This document shows, in pieces, positions 28,251-38,202 of a stretch of DNA of 64,000 bases (its first letter is position 1; the number at the start of each line of letters is the position of its first letter). The stretch covers positions 1 through 64,000 of the forward strand of contig JAOTXY010000003.1 in NCBI GenBank assembly GCA_029862125.1. Reading direction: 5' to 3'. Position numbers and translations under genes: made by a program. Source of the stretch: Gammaproteobacteria bacterium (GTDB lineage Bacteria; Pseudomonadota; Gammaproteobacteria; GCA-001735895). The notes beneath the pieces were generated by a model, which searched no databases, had not been told where the DNA came from, and saw only the letters and a program-made list of their open reading frames with translations.

Positions 28251-29159
28251 CTATAAATAAACATGACCATCCAGAACACGGGTCGCGATGCCGCCTACCT
28301 GTAGCCTGGTAATCTCCTGGTCAGTCAGGGTAACACGCGATTGTATCGAACTTGGTCGCCCAAGTTCGAGCCCCTGTTCGGCATTAATCGTGACCACGCC
28401 CGACTCTGTTGGCACCAGTTCATGACGCGCCAGGTAGCTGGTTAAGGCCGCATTGGTCGTGCCCGCGGCGGCGGACTCGCTGACACCGACCGCCGGGCAG
28501 AAATCGCGTACGTGGATACTGTTTTGTACATTTTCCACCTCGGTACAAAATACTGCGATCGTTTCGATGCCATAGGCATGGCAGAATTCGATCATCCCGT
28601 TAAAGTCGGGCTGAATCGATTGCATTGCATCCAGCCCGGCGAGAGGCACCACCAGGTGAACGAAATCACCGCGAGCGGTTTCGAGCGGTAAATCAGGCGC
28701 GAGTGCGTCGGCTTTCAGCCCCAGCACTTTTAGCAAGCCCCCGGTATGGGGTGGTGGCGGTTCGAAGCGTGGCGGCGCGATGTCCAGCATCACCTGGTAA
28801 CGACCATCGTCGCGCAAACTCAAACCTACATTGGCATTCGATTTGGGTAAACGTAACTCGACCTGTCGCATCGATTGCCTGGCCATGTTGATGCGCTTTG
28901 ATTCGAGCATGTGCGTCAGCAGGCAGATGGTGCCGTGCCCACACATTGGCAATTCCATCACCGTTGACATGAACTGTACCTCGATCCAGTCCTCGGCATG
29001 ACTGTCGACAAAGGCCGTTGCCGGCATACCTATTTCGCGCGCGATGCGTTGACGCTCAGCCGTGGTGATTTGTTTCGCGTCGATAAGCACGGCTGCCTGG
29101 CTACCGCCGAAGGCAGTGGCAGAAAAAGCGTCATAGAGCGCAAACGGGAAAGACTTCAT
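28251..29159 (-). CDS. PhzF-family isomerase/epimerase
   Basis: YDAFSATAFGGSQAAV; ELPMCGHGTICL; SESAAAGTTNAAL. Confidence 0.85.
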   Translation of the reverse strand: MKSFPFALYDAFSATAFGGSQAAVLIDAKQITTAERQRIAREIGMPATAFVDSHAEDWIEVQFMSTVMELPMCGHGTICLLTHMLESKRINMARQSMRQVELRLPKSNANVGLSLRDDGRYQVMLDIAPPRFEPPPPHTGGLLKVLGLKADALAPDLPLETARGDFVHLVVPLAGLDAMQSIQPDFNGMIEFCHAYGIETIAVFCTEVENVQNSIHVRDFCPAVGVSESAAAGTTNAALTSYLARHELVPTESGVVTINAEQGLELGRPSSIQSRVTLTDQEITRLQVGGIATRVLDGHVYL

Positions 29160-29361
29160 GACTTGTCCCCGGAGTCATTACGCTGTAACAATAACGCAGC
29201 AATCTAAGCAAATTTGTGGTCATTGCGAAAGCGTTTTCTATACTTGTACCTGGAGTTGAGTTTACGGATTTGAGATAACGTTTGTGAAAATAGGAAAAAT
29301 TTCCGATTTTGGTCATGGAATCAGGGGTTTACCTGACGAATTTGTAAGGCATAATAAAGCG

Positions 29362-29916
29362 ATGAGGAATGCAAAAATCCTGAGATTGAACAAAGCCGGG
29401 ATGCCGATTGACTGGATTTCGCGCGAAGAAGCTGCAACGCTGGTGGTAAAGGATCAGGTGGTCTGGGCGTTGGGGGAAAATGCGTTTGAAATCCGGGGCG
29501 GGATCAACCGCATGGGACGGCAATCGGTGCTATCGTTGCCGAGTATCCTGGCGAGTGACGGCAGCGTCAAGCTTAACGACTTTGTGCCACCGCTGGTCAA
29601 TAGTTACCTGTTCCGCCGCGATCAATTCCTGTGCATGTATTGTGGTGGTGAATTCCCCGCGGATAATTTGTCGCGCGATCACATTCTACCCGTGTCACGT
29701 AGTGGTACCGATAGCTGGACCAATGTCGTTACTGCCTGCAAACGTTGTAATCATCGAAAAGCGAATCGAATTCCAGAAGAAGCCGGCATGCAATTGCTCG
29801 CGGTTCCGTTCGTGCCGAATCGCTACGAGTTTTTCTACCTTGCTAACAAGAACATTCTCGCCGATCAGATGGATTTCCTGAAAACGCAGTTTTCCCGGAA
29901 TGGCAAGTGGTCCTAG
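29362..29916 (+). CDS. HNH endonuclease family protein
   Basis: CMYCGGEFPADNLSRDHILPVSRSGTDSWTNVVTACKRCNHRKANR; likely start MRNAKILRLN. Confidence 0.85.
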   Translation: MRNAKILRLNKAGMPIDWISREEAATLVVKDQVVWALGENAFEIRGGINRMGRQSVLSLPSILASDGSVKLNDFVPPLVNSYLFRRDQFLCMYCGGEFPADNLSRDHILPVSRSGTDSWTNVVTACKRCNHRKANRIPEEAGMQLLAVPFVPNRYEFFYLANKNILADQMDFLKTQFSRNGKWS

Positions 29917-31226
29917 CGGTAGATCGGGAAACGCTCACATAACTCCAGGACCTTGTCCAGGTCTTCCTTTGCCTGGTTATCCGGTTTCTGTTCACAGCGC
30001 TCGATGGTTCGCGCAATTATCTCACCAAGCAATTTGAAATCCTCGACCTGCAGCCCGCGCGTGGTTGCGGCGGCAACTCCGAGACGCAGTCCCGCCCATT
30101 CGGAAGGCTTTGTCGAATCGAACGGTATCGGATTCTTGTTGGAGGTGAGGTTAACCCGGGCGAGGCCGTCCTGAACCTGCTGGCCTTTCAGGCCACGTGC
30201 GGAAAAATCGAGCAGTACCATATGGGTGTCGGTGCCACCACTTACCAGTTTTATGCCATGCTCCGTTAGCGTCTGGCCCAACATGCACGCATTTTCAACG
30301 ACTTGTTTACCATAACGTTTGAAATCATTACCGAGGGCTTCACCGAGGCACACCGCCTTGGCGGCGATAACCTGGCTGTGCAGGCTGCCCTGTACGCCGG
30401 GGAAAACGGCGGACTGGAGTTGCTTTGCCCAGCTCGCATCACGCGACAGAATCAGTCCGCCGCGCGGACCGCGCATGGTTTTAGTGGTAGTACAGGTTAC
30501 GATATCGGCATGGAGCAGCGGGGAAGGATGAGCGCCGGCGGCAACCAGGCCGGCAAAATGGGCCATATCAACCAGGTAAAGCGCTTCGACCGAGTCCGCG
30601 ATATGACGCAATCGTTCAAAATCGATACAGCGCGGATACGCCGAACCACCGGCAATCAACAACGCGGGTCGAACTTCCCTGGCCATGCGCTCGACTGCGT
30701 CGTAGTCAATTAACCCGGTTTCCCGGTCGACCCCATAGTGGTGCGCCTTGAACCAACGACCCGATAAATTCGGGTTGGCTCCATGGCTCAGGTGACCCCC
30801 GGCCGCCAGGTTCAGACTCAATATCCGGTCACCTGGTTTTACGGTTGCAAAAAATACCGCCTGGTTGGCCTGGGTGCCAGAGTGCGGCTGCACATTGACA
30901 TAGTCGCAGGCAAACAATTCGCGGGCTCGATCGATCGCTGCCTGTTCGACCACATCGACAAATTCACCACCGCCATGAAAGCGATTGCCGGGGTAACCCT
31001 CGAGTGTTTTATTGGTCATCGGGTGTCCCAACGCGTCGAGTATCGCTTGGCTGACAATATTTTCCGATGCAATCAGTTCGATTTGTGTCTGTTGGCGCTG
31101 CAGTTCATTTACCAGCGCATCACCGATCAGGGGATCGGCTTCGACAACATGGGTTTTAAAAAACTCAGACATCGATAGCGCCGCACAGGCCGAGGTCGCG
31201 AATTTTGAGCCAGTCGCGATACCCAT
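29913..31226 (-). CDS. serine hydroxymethyltransferase-like PLP enzyme (SHMT variant)
   Basis: ELIASENIVSQAILDALGHPMTNKTLEGYPGNRFHGG; VTCTTTKTMRGPRGGLIL (canonical SHMT has THK). Confidence 0.85.
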   Translation of the reverse strand: MGIATGSKFATSACAALSMSEFFKTHVVEADPLIGDALVNELQRQQTQIELIASENIVSQAILDALGHPMTNKTLEGYPGNRFHGGGEFVDVVEQAAIDRARELFACDYVNVQPHSGTQANQAVFFATVKPGDRILSLNLAAGGHLSHGANPNLSGRWFKAHHYGVDRETGLIDYDAVERMAREVRPALLIAGGSAYPRCIDFERLRHIADSVEALYLVDMAHFAGLVAAGAHPSPLLHADIVTCTTTKTMRGPRGGLILSRDASWAKQLQSAVFPGVQGSLHSQVIAAKAVCLGEALGNDFKRYGKQVVENACMLGQTLTEHGIKLVSGGTDTHMVLLDFSARGLKGQQVQDGLARVNLTSNKNPIPFDSTKPSEWAGLRLGVAAATTRGLQVEDFKLLGEIIARTIERCEQKPDNQAKEDLDKVLELCERFPIYR

Positions 31227-31469
31227 GCATCGGTTTAAAATGCGCGTTTTCGGCCCGTGACGGGCAGAATCTGGTTTTTTCCCCGGACATGGTTATCTCC
31301 GTTAAAACACTAATCGCAATCTAGCAACTGCAGTTAATCTGCGCAACGACCAGTGATCGGTTAACGGAAGATTTTTGACTGTTAAAACATGGTGTTATTC
31401 TATACTCCTAAGTATTATCTTCATCTACTAGCAACAGGCACCTAAGGGCCTGCAAGAACCGGGACCCGA

Positions 31470-31970
31470 ATGGAAGACATATTCCACGACATTTCAAAAT
31501 ACTATGCAGCCAACATTATCGAGAATGTTCTGGTTATTGGTAAAATTATTTACCAGGATGATGGTTACAGGTTTGCCCGCGATGACGTTCAAGGTCCTTT
31601 CAACCTGGTTGATCCGGAGGCCGACGTTACCCGCATGGTTCATGTTATTGGCGAAATTCACCCGCGCTCCGCGCTGGAAAAGATTTTTGAAGTCGAGATC
31701 AATTCCTGCCTTTACCTGAACGAAAACGAAGACACCGGTGAAATTGAAGTCCGCTCCATCCACAAGGGTATGGGCACTGCGATTTATTCCAAACAGGAGT
31801 GCCCGCTAATTCTATGGAATCCAAATTACGAGGCGCATCGTTATTTTGATGTGATGGACATAGGGAATGTATTTACCGAACCTCGACTAAAAAACAGTTT
31901 TACCGCGATTCTTGCTGAAAGCCTGCGCGAGTTCGAATTGTTCCCGCCGCTAGTCCAATTGAAAAAGTGA
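31470..31970 (+). CDS. hypothetical protein
   Basis: 166 aa acidic ORF without recognised motif; followed by hairpins. Confidence 0.55.
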   Translation: MEDIFHDISKYYAANIIENVLVIGKIIYQDDGYRFARDDVQGPFNLVDPEADVTRMVHVIGEIHPRSALEKIFEVEINSCLYLNENEDTGEIEVRSIHKGMGTAIYSKQECPLILWNPNYEAHRYFDVMDIGNVFTEPRLKNSFTAILAESLREFELFPPLVQLKK

Positions 31971-32005
31971 CACCCGTAGGGTGTCATCCCCGCGCAAGCG
32001 GGGAT
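31968..32005. repeat. two adjacent hairpins (TGACACCC-GTA-GGGTGTCA and ATCCCCGC-GCAA-GCGGGGAT)
   Basis: Perfect inverted repeats directly at the stop codon of the 31470 ORF. Confidence 0.8.
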
Positions 32006-32082
32006 CTAGAAAGTTAATGACACAGTAAGATTCCGATAAGTTGGACCGCCTCTCTCAAGGGATCTCGTGACCCGGCCCGGTA

Positions 32083-33618
32083 TCAGGGTAAAAGAATATT
32101 AAACTTACTTCGGATTTTCGCATCGACCACCGGGTCGATGTAATTCGGCCGATGCCGGGATAATATCTCGCGCACTTCCCGGTTGGCTTTTTGTGCGGCA
32201 TCCTGCGCACCGCCTTCGGCCCAGGTCGTCGGTTCGAGACGATCACCGAGTTTCGGATAAAAGTAATCGCGTTCCATCGCTTCCATGGTCTGGGTCTCAC
32301 CGATGAAATGGCCCTCCCCGGTTATTACGTTTTTCATCGCCTCGAAGGCCAGTGTTTCCTCGGTCACTTCAACTCCGCGAATCATGCGGTAGACGTGCGA
32401 CAACATTTCGTTGTCGAGCAGGAAGGCCTCGAAAGAGGTGCCGAGCAGGCTGGCCATCATGCCCGAAGATTCGTAAACCATGTTGGCGCCGGACAATCCA
32501 CAGGCGAGTGACGACAACGCTTTTTCCATTCCCATTTGTGCATCCACTGCTTTCGCATCAGACATGCTGGAGGCGACACCGGAGGGGACACCGATATGAT
32601 TTGCCAACTGGGCAGCACCCGCGTTCAGAATCGAAATTTCTCCGCCGCCGCCGCAAAACGCCCCGGTGCGCAAGTCAATGACGAAGGGCCAGTTGGAAAA
32701 TATCATCGGGTAGCCGGGTGCAAAAATATTGACCATGACCAGTGCCGCGAGGGTTTCGGCAAATGACGCTGCGAGCATACCGTCGATGGTTGCGGGTGAG
32801 GTTGCCCCCGACATGGCGGCAACTATGGAGTTGATCGGCATACCGCGCCGAATACTGGCCAGGGCGACGTCAAAGGCGTCCTCGCCATAGCGCATCGGCG
32901 AAATTATCGGGCTTATGTGCGCTTTACAAAACGGCTTCTCGGCAAACTTTCCCTCACCCCCCGCTACCCAGTCAAACATGTCGACGATCGGATCGACATG
33001 CTCGCCAAGGGTGAAGTTGGTGCCGACCGGTTTTTGCGTGCCGCGCATCAGGCAATAGGCGGTATTGATGTCGAGCTCGAAGATATCGGGTACATCGGTG
33101 GCAACGCAGCAGCGGGTAAACCAGGATATGTTCGGCAGTGTATCGGCGAGACGGGTGAAAGCGAACAAGTCCTCAAGTGTCGATGGACGATAAACGTGGG
33201 AATCGAGATCCAGAGTTTGTACCGCGGCGCCACCGGTGCCGAAGTAGACGCGATCACCGCCGACTTCGAAACTGTATTTTTCATCACGGCCATGAAAGAC
33301 AAAGGATTTACAGGCTCCGTCGATAATATCCTCGACCATGTCCTGCGAAAAGCACAGGCGCCCAAGTTTGTTTATGGTCGCGCCGCAGTTGAGCGCCTGG
33401 TCGGTGAGGGCCTGTGGTGAATCGCCCATACCAAGCTCGGCCAGCATTCGAATCGAGGTTTCGTAAATTTGCTCGACCTGGGTATCGGTTAACGGTCGAT
33501 ACTGTCCGCCGGTTGGGCCGGCGGGTGCTGGATTGATCGCCGGCGGCTTGCTACGTTTTGCGAGCATTGCCTCACGGCTGCCCCCTCTGCGCCGCCTGGG
33601 TCTGGCAGAATCACTCAT
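32083..33618 (-). CDS. MttB-family (trimethylamine methyltransferase superfamily) protein, non-pyrrolysine
   Basis: RRRRGG N-terminus, uninterrupted ORF, MttB-like body GGGEISILNAGAAQLANHIGVPSGVASSMSDAKAVDAQMGMEKALSS. Confidence 0.85.
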   Translation of the reverse strand: MSDSARPRRRRGGSREAMLAKRSKPPAINPAPAGPTGGQYRPLTDTQVEQIYETSIRMLAELGMGDSPQALTDQALNCGATINKLGRLCFSQDMVEDIIDGACKSFVFHGRDEKYSFEVGGDRVYFGTGGAAVQTLDLDSHVYRPSTLEDLFAFTRLADTLPNISWFTRCCVATDVPDIFELDINTAYCLMRGTQKPVGTNFTLGEHVDPIVDMFDWVAGGEGKFAEKPFCKAHISPIISPMRYGEDAFDVALASIRRGMPINSIVAAMSGATSPATIDGMLAASFAETLAALVMVNIFAPGYPMIFSNWPFVIDLRTGAFCGGGGEISILNAGAAQLANHIGVPSGVASSMSDAKAVDAQMGMEKALSSLACGLSGANMVYESSGMMASLLGTSFEAFLLDNEMLSHVYRMIRGVEVTEETLAFEAMKNVITGEGHFIGETQTMEAMERDYFYPKLGDRLEPTTWAEGGAQDAAQKANREVREILSRHRPNYIDPVVDAKIRSKFNILLP

Positions 33619-36029
33619 GTTCGTACCAATTGGTTGTCAGGATCATAGAGAATCGGTTCCACCACTATTGCATCGTATTTCTCGCCCAGGATACCGACAC
33701 TGAGCCGAGTATCGATTTCGGCCTGGTCAGGATCGACGTAGGCATAGGCTATATTTTTTGCGACCCGATGACCATAACCCGCCGAGGTAACCGAGCCCAC
33801 CTGCCGTTCTCCTGCAAATACCGGGTCACCACCATGGGCGCTGGCAAACTCGCAAGCGACCGTCATCGATACCAGCAACTTACGCGGGCCGCGTTCGATT
33901 TGCTCGAGCAGGGCCTGCTTGCCGATAAAACTGTTCTTGTCCAGTTTGACGAAACGATCGAGTCTTGCCTCCAGTGGATTGTGTTCATAGATCAGGTCCG
34001 CTTTCCAGTGCAGGTAACCTTTTTCGAGGCGCATCGATTCGGTTGCGTAAAGCCCGAAGTAACCGAGGTCGAAAGCTTCGCCGGCTTCATTTAATAGCTG
34101 CCACACCAGGTAGAGTTGTTCGTTCTGTACGTGCAACTCGTAGGCAAGTTCACCTGAAAAACTGACATTCATCGCGGTGACTTCGGCATGACCGATAAAC
34201 ATCTGGCGGCAACGTAACCATGGAAAAGCCTCGTTGGACCAGTCACAACGCGGAGAGACCGATTGCAACAAGGCGCGAGATTTCGGTCCCGCTACGACCA
34301 GGATGGTATGGCTGTTCACCATTTCGGTAATCGTGACCGACTCGGGTTTGAATCGATTCAGCCAGTCCCGATCGTGCCACTCGGCGGCCGCGGCCGAACC
34401 CCACCAGTAGCGATTCTCGTCAAGTTTTACCAGGGTGGCCTCGCTTAGGATATTGCCCTTTTCAGTGAGCAGGTAACACAGTCCGAGCTTACCGATCTCG
34501 GTTGGCAGCCGGCCACAAATCATCTGATCGAGAAATGCTTCGACACCGTCACCACTGATTTCATAGCGGTTGAATCCGGACACCTCCATGATGCTGATAT
34601 GCTGTTGTAAATGTTCGACCTCGGTTGCAACCACGGCTTTGGTCGGGGTAAACCGGTAACTGTGCTCGTCAACGAAATCGGCATCCGGTTTGAAGAACAG
34701 GGCGCGCTCCCAGCCGTTGACGACACCCCAGGCACAGTTCAATTGATCGAGCACCGGGTAGAGAGGGGTGGAGCGCGCGAGACGAGATGCGGGGCGGTGC
34801 TCGTGTGGCATATGATAGTGAAACTCGTTCTGGTAATCCTCGATCGCCTTGAGGCAAGTATGTTCGGTGTTGGCGTACTGGGTGAAGCGACGAGGATCGA
34901 GAAACCAGGCATCCCATTCGCATTCGCCATGCACGATCATTTCGGCAAGCAACTTGCCGTGGCCACCTGCTTCACCGATACCGGCGCGAAGGCCGATTGC
35001 GCAATACGCGTTTTCCACGCCCGGGACAGGCCCAATCAACGGCGCCCCGTCGATGGTGTAGGTTATCGGGCCGTTGATGGTCGTGTGGATACCCGCCTCG
35101 GTAAGTGCGGGCAGCCGCTCGAATATGCGTTCCATGTTATCGAGACAGCGGTCGAGGTCGGAAGGACACAGCGCCTGGGTGAAATCCGCGTCGATTCCGT
35201 CCATGCCAAAGGTTTTGCAGTCTTGTTCGTAGACACCGACCAGTAACCCCAGTTTTTCCTGGCGACTGTAGAAGTCATCCCCGGGATCACGGATGATGGG
35301 CACCCGAAAATCGAGCGCCTCGAGTTCCGGCATGGTATCGGTCAGGAAATACATGTGCTCCATCGAGGTGACCGGATGGGTCACGCCGAGCATATTGCCA
35401 ACCTCGTTCACCCGGTAGCCGGTCGCGTTGACCACTTTTTCGCAGGTAATGTCGCCGTTTTTGGTATGAACAATAAATTCACCACCGGGTTTGCGGGTTA
35501 TGTTTTCGACGGGATTGAATCGATAAACCTCAGCACCCGCCTCGCGCGCCTTGCGCGCCAGGGCAAAGGTGATACCGGCCGGGTCGATATCACCATCAAG
35601 CGGGTCCCACCAGGCGCCCAGTAATCCCTGGGTATTCATCAGGGGATGGCGCCTGCCCGCTTCATCGGCGTCGATGAACTCCATGTCTACGCCCATACCA
35701 GCCGCCATGCCGACGAAATGCCGGTAGGTGTCGACCTGGTCACGGGTATGCGCAAGGCGCATCCCGCCGGTGATATGGTAGGAGATCGGGTTTTCCGGAT
35801 CGGCGGCGAGTTCGCGATATAGATCAATACTGTGACGTTTGAGCGCAACCATGGTCTGGTTGCCGCCAAACTGGGTGACCTGGGCGGCTGCATGCCAGGT
35901 CGAGCCCGAAGTCAATTCATCACGCTCGACCAGCACCACATCGGTCCAGCCCTCGCGGGTCAAATGATAGAGTGTTGAGCAACCGGCGATGCCGCCACCT
36001 ATAACGACAACGCGCGCATGAGATTTCAT
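33615..36029 (-). CDS. FAD-dependent oxidoreductase with C-terminal GcvT domain (dimethylglycine/sarcosine dehydrogenase-like)
   Basis: VVVIGGGIAGCSTLYHLTREGWTDVVLVERDELTSGSTWHAA; GcvT-like SFSGELAYELHV; 4-bp overlap with MttB-family gene. Confidence 0.88.
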   Translation of the reverse strand: MKSHARVVVIGGGIAGCSTLYHLTREGWTDVVLVERDELTSGSTWHAAAQVTQFGGNQTMVALKRHSIDLYRELAADPENPISYHITGGMRLAHTRDQVDTYRHFVGMAAGMGVDMEFIDADEAGRRHPLMNTQGLLGAWWDPLDGDIDPAGITFALARKAREAGAEVYRFNPVENITRKPGGEFIVHTKNGDITCEKVVNATGYRVNEVGNMLGVTHPVTSMEHMYFLTDTMPELEALDFRVPIIRDPGDDFYSRQEKLGLLVGVYEQDCKTFGMDGIDADFTQALCPSDLDRCLDNMERIFERLPALTEAGIHTTINGPITYTIDGAPLIGPVPGVENAYCAIGLRAGIGEAGGHGKLLAEMIVHGECEWDAWFLDPRRFTQYANTEHTCLKAIEDYQNEFHYHMPHEHRPASRLARSTPLYPVLDQLNCAWGVVNGWERALFFKPDADFVDEHSYRFTPTKAVVATEVEHLQQHISIMEVSGFNRYEISGDGVEAFLDQMICGRLPTEIGKLGLCYLLTEKGNILSEATLVKLDENRYWWGSAAAAEWHDRDWLNRFKPESVTITEMVNSHTILVVAGPKSRALLQSVSPRCDWSNEAFPWLRCRQMFIGHAEVTAMNVSFSGELAYELHVQNEQLYLVWQLLNEAGEAFDLGYFGLYATESMRLEKGYLHWKADLIYEHNPLEARLDRFVKLDKNSFIGKQALLEQIERGPRKLLVSMTVACEFASAHGGDPVFAGERQVGSVTSAGYGHRVAKNIAYAYVDPDQAEIDTRLSVGILGEKYDAIVVEPILYDPDNQLVRT

Positions 36030-36083
36030 ATTGTAAGTAGTATCATGGAATAGATTTCAGTGAAATAGATAAGGGACCTGATC

Positions 36084-36917
36084 ATGAGGAAATTCTTAAT
36101 CATCTGCTTTTCATTCTTTTTTTCATCCGGCATTGCACTGGCCGATGTGCAGATTACGATCAAGGGCGACAAGGGACGCATCAGCACGTTTAGCAGCAAT
36201 GGCAAGATGGCGCGTATCGAAGATAAACAAATGCCCGGCTATGTGTTAATCGATCATACAAGCGGTGATTTTTATATGGTCGATACCAAACGTGGTGAAA
36301 TTATGAGGAGCGGTATCGGCAAGGGAGATGTTGCCGTCAACGCTTCGAAAATTAGCATAAACCTTAAGGATAAAGGTGACGGACAAAAGATTGCAGGTTA
36401 TTCAACCCGTAAATTGGAAATGATCGCGAATGGAGAAAACTGTGGCACTATTTACGCCTCGAGCAAATTGCTAAAAAATAATGAGATTCGAGCAATTTTC
36501 GAGTCGATGCGAAGCATGCAACAATTTTCCCGCAACATGACAGGGGGTATGGGCGGAATCATGTCGGTATGCCAGCAAGCTAACATGCAGCTAGCCGACA
36601 AGATCGAATCGAGCGGGGTGCCGATGCGAGTGCTCGATCAAAGCGGCAAGCTGCAATCGGAAGTGGTAGCGGTCGATACGAAAAAGAAGTTTGCCGCCAG
36701 TCACTACACGCTGCCATCTGGCATGAAGGTTGTTGATATGAGCGACAAGATGAACCAGGCGGAACAAGAAACCCAGCAGATGATGGGAGATATGCCGAAT
36801 ATGGGCGAGTTGATGAAGCAGATACAACAGGGCGGCGGGCAGATGACGGAAGAAATGCAGCAGCAAATGGAGCAGATGCAGGAAATGATGAAACAGCTGC
36901 AGCAACAATCCCAGTAG
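36084..36917 (+). CDS. DUF4412-like periplasmic protein with Gln/Met-rich C-terminus
   Basis: Signal peptide; C-terminal MMGDMPNMGELMKQIQQGGGQMTEEMQQQMEQMQEMMKQLQQQSQ. Confidence 0.6.
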   Translation: MRKFLIICFSFFFSSGIALADVQITIKGDKGRISTFSSNGKMARIEDKQMPGYVLIDHTSGDFYMVDTKRGEIMRSGIGKGDVAVNASKISINLKDKGDGQKIAGYSTRKLEMIANGENCGTIYASSKLLKNNEIRAIFESMRSMQQFSRNMTGGMGGIMSVCQQANMQLADKIESSGVPMRVLDQSGKLQSEVVAVDTKKKFAASHYTLPSGMKVVDMSDKMNQAEQETQQMMGDMPNMGELMKQIQQGGGQMTEEMQQQMEQMQEMMKQLQQQSQ

Positions 36918-36954
36918 AACAGCAAAATTTCCGTTGCCTGGAAACTAACCTAAT

Positions 36955-38154
36955 CTAGTCCAGGATTTCCGAGACCTCTTCATCAATGATGCTGCCAATA
37001 ACCTCCATATCCTCAACCGAGAAGGTGAGCGGAATACGCAGGTCGAAGGTGGTTGCCAGGATTTCCAGAGTTTGCGGCAATTGCTGGCTGCCATCGATAT
37101 AGCGCCAGCTGTCGTAACGACTGGTAAAGCCGTGCGGCTCGATGCCGCCGAACCACTTCAATTCCACACCGCGCGCCGCGCAGCCGGCAACGAAATTGCC
37201 CACCTGTTCCTGATCCAGTCCCGGTACGCGAAACTGCAACGAACTGCCGACAAAGGATTCCTTGTCGGGTCTTTGAGGCAAATGAATTTGCACATTCTTT
37301 GCTAGTCGTGTTGCGAGTGCCCGGTAGCGGTCATTCCAGCGAGCGCAATTTTTATCAAGGCCGGGTAATTGGGCGCGCAGGATCGCAGCACGCAGGTTAT
37401 CCATGCGGCCACTGTAATTCGGGGTATCGAGCTTGATATCGGTAAAAACATCGGCTTCGGGTACGGTACCGTGGCGCTCGAATAACATGTAGGAACCGGA
37501 GTAGATGATGGCCCGTGCAATGATTTCGTCGTCATCGGTAGTCAGGAACCCGCCTTCACCCGAATTGAGATGTTTGTAAGTCTGAGTGCTGAAGCAGGCA
37601 ATTTTGCCAAAACTACCCGCCCTTTTGCCGTTCCAGTGCGCGCCCATGGTATGCGCGCAATCCTCGATTAGCGTTACCCCGTGTTTTTTACATAGTGCTG
37701 TTACCGCGGTCATATCTGCGATGTGTCCACGCATGTGGGAAATCATGAAGAAGCGCGCCTTTGACTGCAGCATCATGGCTTCGAGATGCGCCAGGTCGAC
37801 ACAAAAGTTGTGATCGATCTCGACCAACACCGGTTTGCCACCGGCGTTGTCGATGGCACCGGGCACCGGGGCGAGCGTGAAGGCGTTACTGAGTACCACT
37901 TCGCCGGGTTGAATACCGGCCGCCTTTAATGCGATATGCATTGAGTAGCCTCCCGAAGTACAGGCAAGGCAGTAGCGCTGACCCATGTAGGCGGCAAATT
38001 CCCGCTCCAGTAAGGCCGTTTCGGAAGTTTCGTCTTCGACCGTGTTGTATCGATGCAGCCTGCCACTACGTAAAACTGCAATGGCCTGATCGATACCCGA
38101 ATCGGGTATGGCCTCCTGCTGGGTGAAAGGCTTGGAGAAGACGGATTTAGTCAT
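36955..38154 (-). CDS. DegT/DnrJ/EryC1/StrS-family aminotransferase
   Basis: CTSGGYSMHIALKAAGIQPGEVVLSNAFTLAPVPGAI; FSTQTYKHLNSGEGGFLTT. Confidence 0.9.
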   Translation of the reverse strand: MTKSVFSKPFTQQEAIPDSGIDQAIAVLRSGRLHRYNTVEDETSETALLEREFAAYMGQRYCLACTSGGYSMHIALKAAGIQPGEVVLSNAFTLAPVPGAIDNAGGKPVLVEIDHNFCVDLAHLEAMMLQSKARFFMISHMRGHIADMTAVTALCKKHGVTLIEDCAHTMGAHWNGKRAGSFGKIACFSTQTYKHLNSGEGGFLTTDDDEIIARAIIYSGSYMLFERHGTVPEADVFTDIKLDTPNYSGRMDNLRAAILRAQLPGLDKNCARWNDRYRALATRLAKNVQIHLPQRPDKESFVGSSLQFRVPGLDQEQVGNFVAGCAARGVELKWFGGIEPHGFTSRYDSWRYIDGSQQLPQTLEILATTFDLRIPLTFSVEDMEVIGSIIDEEVSEILD

Positions 38155-38202
38155 TCGACGCTAATCTCTTGCGGAGATACATGGCGAAACTCTCTCGATG
38201 CC

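Noticed and set aside
32083-33618. Pyrrolysine-containing MttB
   Set aside because: The ORF is uninterrupted and ends on its own stop; no internal TAG to read through and no pyl genes seen.
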